Assembly: GCF_000312425.1 (NCBI RefSeq)
Contig: NZ_HE997181.1
Location: forward strand, 5,669,400-5,733,399
Direction of reading: 5' to 3'
Origin: Reyranella massiliensis 521
Lineage (GTDB): Bacteria; Pseudomonadota; Alphaproteobacteria; Reyranellales; Reyranellaceae
DNA: 64,000 nt
Of the stretch, positions 59,808 through 64,000 are shown piece by piece. Both the position numbers and the translations under genes were made by a program. The notes under the pieces are model-generated. The model did not search any database. It worked only from the letters and a program-made list of their open reading frames with translations, and was not told the DNA's origin. The number at the start of each line of letters is the position of its first letter. Position 1 is the stretch's first letter.

Positions 59808-60668
59808 TCACGCCAGCCAGAAACGCTCGGCCTTCTTGAAGTCCTTCCAGGCCCGTTCCAGCTTGCGCCGGCGGCGCTTGTCGCCACCCGTCGCCTGCTT
59901 GGCGAGGGCCTTGAGGGCGCCAGCCACGTCTTCCGTCGGGCGGGTCGCCGTGGCGATGTCGGCCAGCATCTGGGCTGCCACCGCGCGGTCGTTCAAGGCA
60001 CCGAGCGCACCCTGCAGGCGCACTGTTGTTTCGATATAGGGCTTGGCCGCTGCAGAGGCAAAGGCAGGCTGCAGGAAGGTCGCCGCATAGCGCTGCTTCT
60101 TGATCGCAATGCGCAGCTCGTGCAGCTCCTCGGCATTGAGCTTCTCGAGGCCGCGACCACGCCGCTCCACCTTGCGGTGCCGCTTCTCGAGCACCTCCCG
60201 CCCGAAGTCGACGAGGCGCGTGTTCCGGCCCGACGGCGGCTGGGCGGCGAAGGCCGCGAGCTGTCGGTCGAACGCATTGTATCGGGCGCCGGACAGGGCG
60301 GCGCGGGCCCGTTGCAGATGGACGGCGGCAAGCCGGGCGGCGATGCGGCTCACTGCGGGCGGAACCCCTTCGACGGTCTCGGTGAGGAAGACGTGCAGGT
60401 CGCGGGCCGGCGCACATTCGCCGGCCAGCCACCTGGCTTCGGCCGACAGAGAGCGGACGACCGGCCCGTTGAGGGCGCCACGGAAGACGCTGAAAGCTGC
60501 GCGCATCTGCCGGAAAGCCACCCGCGTCTGATGGATCCCGATCGGCCGGCGACTCTGCAGAACGATGGCGCGATACTTGGAAAGATCGACATGGCAGTTC
60601 GCCACGATGAGCCGCAGGGCGACATCGGGGGCCATTTCCGGAGAGAGTTTGGTCGCGCGGGACGCCAT
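59808..60668 (-). CDS. CHAD domain protein
   Basis: Protein of 286 aa, mostly helical. The conserved-histidine repeats are seen twice: IHQTRVAFRQMRAAFSVFR near the N-terminus and LHELRIAIKKQRYAATFLQ in the second half. CHAD domains bind inorganic polyphosphate. The protein is very basic at its end (GGDKRRRRKLERAWKDFKKAERFW). No CYTH domain is fused, unlike many relatives. The ATG at 60668 is chosen over an upstream in-frame codon. The gene ends 22 bases before the COG0523 GTPase start. Confidence 0.88.
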   Translation of the reverse strand: MASRATKLSPEMAPDVALRLIVANCHVDLSKYRAIVLQSRRPIGIHQTRVAFRQMRAAFSVFRGALNGPVVRSLSAEARWLAGECAPARDLHVFLTETVEGVPPAVSRIAARLAAVHLQRARAALSGARYNAFDRQLAAFAAQPPSGRNTRLVDFGREVLEKRHRKVERRGRGLEKLNAEELHELRIAIKKQRYAATFLQPAFASAAAKPYIETTVRLQGALGALNDRAVAAQMLADIATATRPTEDVAGALKALAKQATGGDKRRRRKLERAWKDFKKAERFWLA

Positions 60669-60765
60669 GCAAACCGACCGTAGCGGCTGCCAACAATGGG
60701 GCAACCGCAAAGAACGACAGTCTGATGAGGGTCTTGTTGCATCGGGGTTAATGCGCCTTCTGGCC

Positions 60766-60824
60766 GGAATTCGCGGAATTCGCGGATTTCGCTGGCCGGC
60801 CGGGCGTTTAGCGCGAATTCCGCG
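60766..60824. repeat. Tandem 9-bp repeats with a 13-bp inverted repeat upstream of the flavin reductase gene
   Basis: GGAATTCGC occurs at 60766-60774 and 60775-60783, a one-base variant GGATTTCGC at 60784-60792, and an inverted copy GCGAATTCC at 60813-60821. Together CGCGGAATTCGCG (60772-60784) and CGCGAATTCCGCG (60812-60824) make a perfect 13-bp inverted repeat with a 27-base spacer. It lies in the 206-base gap between the divergent CHAD and flavin reductase genes. No gene is present there. Confidence 0.7.
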
Positions 60825-60874
60825 CCACCCTTTGCAGTAGCGGTGGCGGGCCGGCGTGCTTTAGAGTCGCGCCT

Positions 60875-61387
60875 ATGAGTATCGATGCGGTTGCCTTCAA
60901 GAAGGGCATGCGCCACCTCGCGGCGAGCGTCACCCTGATCACCACCAAGCACCGGGAGCTGCGCGGAGGGCTGACGGCGACGGCGGTTTGTTCGGTTTCC
61001 GCCGAACCGCCGCAAATTCTGGTCTGCGTCAACAAGACCGCGAGCGCCCACGATCCGATCGGCGAGGCGGGCTTCTTTTGCGTCAATATCCTGGCGCCCG
61101 ACCATCGCAAGCTGGCGGAGCGCTTCGCTGGCATGGACGGCGTCGAAGGCGACGAACGCTTCTGCGACATGGGCGACTGGTTCACCCTTTCGACCGGCGC
61201 GCCGGTGCTGAAGGGCTGCCCCGTCTCGTTCGACTGCAAGCTGGTGACCAAAGTCGCAGCCGGCACGCACACGATCTATATCGGCGAGATCGTCGACCTC
61301 GCCCTGGATCCCGAGGCGAAGCCCTTGCTCTATGCCGATGGTGCCTTCGTCCACGTCGATGCCCTGAAGCACGCCAACGCAGCCTGA
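60875..61387 (+). CDS. Flavin reductase family protein
   Basis: FMN-binding split-barrel protein of 170 aa, like the reductase components of two-component monooxygenases (HpaC/NtaB type) that supply reduced flavin from NAD(P)H. Family features are LAASVTLITT, GLTATAVCSVSAEPPQILVCVNKTASAH and FCVNILAPDHRKLAERFAG. No monooxygenase partner gene is next to it. A hairpin (61418-61440) follows. The upstream region has an unusual repeat cluster. Confidence 0.9.
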   Translation: MSIDAVAFKKGMRHLAASVTLITTKHRELRGGLTATAVCSVSAEPPQILVCVNKTASAHDPIGEAGFFCVNILAPDHRKLAERFAGMDGVEGDERFCDMGDWFTLSTGAPVLKGCPVSFDCKLVTKVAAGTHTIYIGEIVDLALDPEAKPLLYADGAFVHVDALKHANAA

Positions 61388-61417
61388 ATGACGCGGACGC
61401 GGCCTGGACGCTGCCCG

Positions 61418-61440
61418 GGGTTGCGCTGCGGCGCGAACCC
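61418..61440 (+). terminator. Candidate terminator after the flavin reductase gene
   Basis: GGGTTGCGC pairs with GCGC and AACCC (one bulged G) around a TGCG loop, then TCTATGTT. It lies between the stop at 61387 and the tRNA at 61474. Confidence 0.45.
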
Positions 61441-61473
61441 TCTATGTTCCGGCCCGCCTAAACGGACGCCTGC

Positions 61474-61548
61474 TGGGGCGTAGCCAAGCGGTAAGGCAGA
61501 GGATTTTGATTCCTCCATTCCCAGGTTCGAATCCTGGCGCCCCAGCCA
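61474..61548 (+). tRNA. tRNA-Gln (anticodon TTG)
   Basis: A complete cloverleaf of 75 bases including an encoded CCA. The acceptor stem TGGGGCG pairs with CGCCCCA, with discriminator G. The anticodon stem GAGGA/TCCTC holds the loop TTTTGAT, giving anticodon TTG for CAA codons. The T arm has GGTTCGAATCC. An IS element begins 80 bases downstream. Confidence 0.97.
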
Positions 61549-61628
61549 ACCGCGGCAGTCTCTGTCACGGGATTTCCGTATACGGAGGAAGTCGCGAGAT
61601 TTCAGCGACTTAGGTCGATTGGCACCGG

Positions 61629-61653
61629 TGTCCCTACTGAATACTCCATCCGC
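61629..61653 (+). repeat. Left terminal inverted repeat of the IS
   Basis: It begins TGTCCCTACTGAA and aligns without gaps to the reverse complement of 62698-62722 at 18 of 25 positions. Confidence 0.65.
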
Positions 61654-61691
61654 GCTGGCGTGACGGGCGGGATTAGGTAGGCTGATCCTCG

Positions 61692-62707
61692 ATGATCGCG
61701 TTCCTGAGTCTGCTCCTCCACGTCATGATCTCGCCGTTCAAGACGAAGGCGCGGCTGGAAGCCGAGATCATCTTGCTGCGGCATCAGCTGAACGTGGTGC
61801 GCCGGCGCGTCCCCTCGAACCCGAAATTGACGGTCGCCGACCGACTACCCTTTGTCTGGCTCTATCGCCTGTTTCCCTCAGTGTTGGATGCTGTGGCGAT
61901 TGTCCAACCGGAGACCGTCGTCCGATGGCATCGGAAGGGCTTCCGGTTGTATTGGCGCTGGAAGTCGCGCAGCCGTGGTGGTCGGCCAAGGATACCAGGG
62001 GAGATCCGCCGCTTGATCCAGGAGATGAGTCTGGCCAATCGACTGTGGGGTGCGCCTCGCATCCACGGCGAATTGCTCAGGCTCGGGATCGATGTCGCGC
62101 AGTCGACAGTCGCCAAGTACATGGCGAGGAGTGGGCGAGGGCGGTCGCAGACCTGGAAGAGCTTTCTGCACAACCATACGGCAGGCATCGGCGCGATGGA
62201 CTTCCTGGTCGTGCCAACGGTTGGCTTTCGCTTGCTTTTCGTTCTGGTCATTATGAGACACAAGCACCGACGGCTGATATCCCTGAGCGTAACGGCGCAT
62301 CCGACGGCGGACTGGGTCGCCCATCAGATCACAGATGCGTTCCCGTGGGATGAAGCACCAGAGTACATGATCCGGGACCGTGACGGATGCTACGGCCAGG
62401 CAGTCACGAAGCGTCTTGCAGGCATGGCATACGCGATCACCCGATCGCCCGGCGGTCACCTTGGCAGAACGGGCATGCGGAGAGACTGATCGGCTCGATC
62501 CGCAGGGAGTGCCTCGATCACATCGTCGTCTTCGGCGAAGCCCATCTGCGCCGCATCCTCGCCGGCTACGCCGACTACTACAATGAACACCGAACGCATC
62601 TGTCCCTGGGGAGGGATGCGCCGTGCCATCGGCCGGTCCAGCGTCTCGGCCGGCTCGCTGCTCAGCCCATCCTCGGCGGGCTTCACCATCAATATTGCCG
62701 GATGTAG
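61692..62707 (+). pseudogene. Frameshifted IS transposase (rve integrase catalytic core)
   Basis: The first frame (61692 to about 62426) encodes 245 residues: an N-terminal part with LEAEIILLRHQLNVVRRR, a helix-turn-helix-like middle, and the catalytic core with GAMDFLVVPT (D170) and YMIRDRDGCYG (about D231). It then runs out of homology. The minus-one frame resumes exactly with GIRDHPIARRSPWQNGHAERL and carries the catalytic Glu in GSIRRECLDH and NEHRTHLSLG. Reading ATGGC where ATGGGC would keep frame points to a one-base deletion near 62426. No slippery heptamer is present, so programmed frameshifting is unlikely. Confidence 0.85.
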
Positions 62708-62722
62708 TTTTCGGCAGACACA
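62698..62722 (-). repeat. Right terminal inverted repeat of the IS
   Basis: It ends GGCAGACACA on the plus strand and includes the last codons and stop of the transposase reading frame. Confidence 0.65.
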
Positions 62723-62774
62723 GGGGTTGCCGCGAGAGCGACGCCAAAGCAGATTACAGAAAGCCAGCCGCGCA

Positions 62775-64000
62775 TCATTTGTCTGCCTCCGACTTTTGCA
62801 AATGCGCCAGGCAAAAGCGCTCCGGCGCGCGCTCATCCTGTTTGGCCAAAAATTCGTCGCCGCACGAATTGTGGGTCGACCAGACGAGCAGGCCTAGATC
62901 GGCGGAGAGCGCATAAGGCCGGTCGTCATGCGAGGTGCCGGCGATGCGTCGGAGTTTGCGCGTTTCCAGATCGAAGGCAACGAGGCCCGTGTCGGCTGGA
63001 TAGACAATCAGAGAATTCTCGGCATCGAAGAGATAGTTCTCCAGCTCCCATCCGCCCCACGCGACAAGAGTGGTCGGTGTATCGGGTGCCCGCTTGCGCA
63101 GCCTGAGTTCGATCGTGCCGTGGCCGAGATCATAGGCCCAGACGAGGAAATCGCGATTGCCCCGCATGGTGTCGAGAATGTCCCACTCGCTTTCCGGCAC
63201 CTCGCTTTGCCCGACAACGCCGGGGCCGCGGCCTTGTTCGAGCAATGCGTAGATATCGTTTGGCACCTCATCCAGGCGGCGGCTGCAGTCCAACGTCGCC
63301 GCATAGACGACCGTGGTGCCTTCCTCCCCTTCGCCTTCCAAGGTCCATAGGGCGACGCGCGCGTAAAGCGTGTCGCCCTGCCAGGCCAGCGCCTTGATCG
63401 CCGCTGGTGAACCGTCGGGATGGGGCGGGGGTGTCAGGCTGGGGCGCGGGGTTGCAGCAACCAGCTTGCGGTCGGCAACCCGGTAGAGCCAGATCTGGTC
63501 GGGAAAATCGAATTCGAGGCTTGGCAGCAGGATCGCCAGCATCGAACCATCGGGCGATGCCTCGATCCGGGAGATGCGCGGTCCGGTTTCGGTGACGATC
63601 TCGGGGCGGGCCGCCGCGATAGGCTTGAGGTCGATCTCTTCGACGCCGAGCGGCGCCAGGGGTGCGACTGCAAGATCCTGCAAGCTGATGCGACGATTGA
63701 GATAGACCGTGTTCAGGCAATCATAGGCCTGCTTGCCCAATTCAGCCGATGTGTCGGACAATTCGGCAAATGTCCGGTCGGCAATGCAGCGGCGATCGCG
63801 CTCGCGGACCCAGTCGCGCTGTTCGAGCACCAGATCGTCGCGGGCCGCGCCGACCGCCTCGGCTTTTGCGGCCGCATAGGCGTGCGACAGGGCAAGGTCG
63901 TTCCAGCGTAGCACCGCCTGCGAGCAGATGAACTTTTCCACCGCGCTTGTCGTCTTGGCACAATCGAAACTTGCCGGCACGCTTTCGGCTTTGGCCGGCA
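62775..64000 (-). CDS. LprI-like (DUF1311) exported protein, 5' end outside window
   Basis: The open frame continues past the window edge. A GTG at 63980 is in frame, but the upstream codons (AKAES) look like the end of a signal peptide. Just after, SFDCAKTTSAVEKFICSQAVLRWNDLALSHAYAAA and the later RDRRC match the cysteine-containing LprI/DUF1311 domain (lysozyme-inhibitor related). The remaining 300 residues look beta-rich with WLYRVADRKLV-type repeats, suggesting a propeller-like domain, and hold further cysteines near the C-terminus. The function is unknown. The stop lies 53 bases from the IS right end. Confidence 0.7.
   Translation of the reverse strand, partial: PAKAESVPASFDCAKTTSAVEKFICSQAVLRWNDLALSHAYAAAKAEAVGAARDDLVLEQRDWVRERDRRCIADRTFAELSDTSAELGKQAYDCLNTVYLNRRISLQDLAVAPLAPLGVEEIDLKPIAAARPEIVTETGPRISRIEASPDGSMLAILLPSLEFDFPDQIWLYRVADRKLVAATPRPSLTPPPHPDGSPAAIKALAWQGDTLYARVALWTLEGEGEEGTTVVYAATLDCSRRLDEVPNDIYALLEQGRGPGVVGQSEVPESEWDILDTMRGNRDFLVWAYDLGHGTIELRLRKRAPDTPTTLVAWGGWELENYLFDAENSLIVYPADTGLVAFDLETRKLRRIAGTSHDDRPYALSADLGLLVWSTHNSCGDEFLAKQDERAPERFCLAHLQKSEADK

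Larger units (their letters stand above)
61629..62722 (+). mobile_element. Insertion sequence of about 1.1 kb with a broken transposase
   Basis: The element is bounded by 25-bp imperfect terminal inverted repeats beginning TGT (18 of 25 matches) and contains a single DDE (rve-type) transposase gene whose stop lies inside the right repeat. The size and TGT...ACA ends fit IS3/IS481-like elements; the family was not confirmed. The direct target duplication is unclear: no more than a couple of identical flanking bases. The transposase is frameshifted, so the copy is probably inactive. Confidence 0.72.

Noticed and set aside
61549..61628. Integrative-element attachment site at the tRNA-Gln 3' end
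   Set aside because: No repeat of the tRNA 3' sequence and no tyrosine integrase gene; the adjacent element is an IS with its own inverted repeats.
62387..62707. Transposase 3' frame as an independent gene or programmed frameshift product
   Set aside because: It lacks its own start and N-terminus and continues the upstream frame exactly; no slippery sequence, so a deletion is the simpler explanation.

Overview
The window is a gene-dense, GC-rich chromosomal segment with frequent GTG/TTG starts and ATGA-type overlaps. It almost certainly comes from an alphaproteobacterium. The evidence is the order trpF-(ridA)-trpB-trpA ... accD-folC-trxA-addA-addB-murU-amgK-tsaE-ahcY-ptsH-EIIA-rapZ-hprK-chvG-chvI ... 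pckA, which is a recognised alphaproteobacterial neighbourhood. A short single-domain HprK, the ChvG/ChvI two-component system and AddAB in place of RecBCD agree with this. Orphan Bug/TctC binding proteins and carbamoylases suggest a Rhodospirillales/Reyranella-like or Hyphomicrobiales relative; that finer placement is inference.

Layout. 1-4.2 kb: end of cysK, then a leftward dsbD-redoxin-DUF3500 operon of exported thiol and metal-type proteins. 4.3-10.8 kb: an M20 L-carbamoylase/allantoate-type hydrolase, a GntR regulator with a palindromic site in front of it, a uronate-dehydrogenase-like gene, a large membrane patatin, and a D-carbamoylase. 10.9-11.3 kb: a guanidine-II riboswitch controlling a SugE/Gdx guanidinium exporter. 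11.3-16 kb: an NTF2-like protein, an SppA-type peptidase, a TrmN6-type methyltransferase, a polyprenyl synthase and glpK. 16-24.5 kb: pyrF, trpF, a RidA protein with a lysine-rich tail, trpBA, an MBL hydrolase, a DD-carboxypeptidase, accD, folC, trxA. 24.6-39.3 kb: fifteen leftward genes for recombination (addAB), MurNAc recycling (murU/amgK), tRNA modification (tsaE), the SAM cycle (ahcY), regulatory PTS/RapZ/HprK and ChvG/ChvI. 39.4-46.8 kb: a HugZ-like protein, pckA, a membrane-bound class III nucleotide cyclase, and a four-gene envelope cluster (DUF3300, DUF2950, glycine-zipper lipoprotein, HdeA-like). 46.8-52.3 kb: GST, polA, a THI5/NMT1-like protein and a TctC protein. 52.4-53.2 kb: a yybP-ykoY (Mn2+) riboswitch ahead of a GDT1/TMEM165 transporter. 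53.5-60.7 kb: an RND adaptor and pump, a DUF4336 protein, a COG0523 metallochaperone GTPase with a His-rich loop, and a CHAD protein. 60.8-64 kb: a repeat-rich leader and flavin reductase gene, tRNA-Gln(TTG), an approximately 1.1 kb IS with a frameshifted transposase, and an LprI-like protein running off the end.

The leftward block couples carbon/nitrogen signalling (EIIA, HPr, HprK), envelope sensing (ChvG/I), amino-sugar signalling (RapZ) and cell-wall sugar salvage (AmgK/MurU). The most informative non-coding elements are the two riboswitches. Several perfect inverted repeats, at trpB, tsaE, the RND operon and the flavin reductase gene, are not explained by known elements. I found no CRISPR array, prophage or clear novel defence system.
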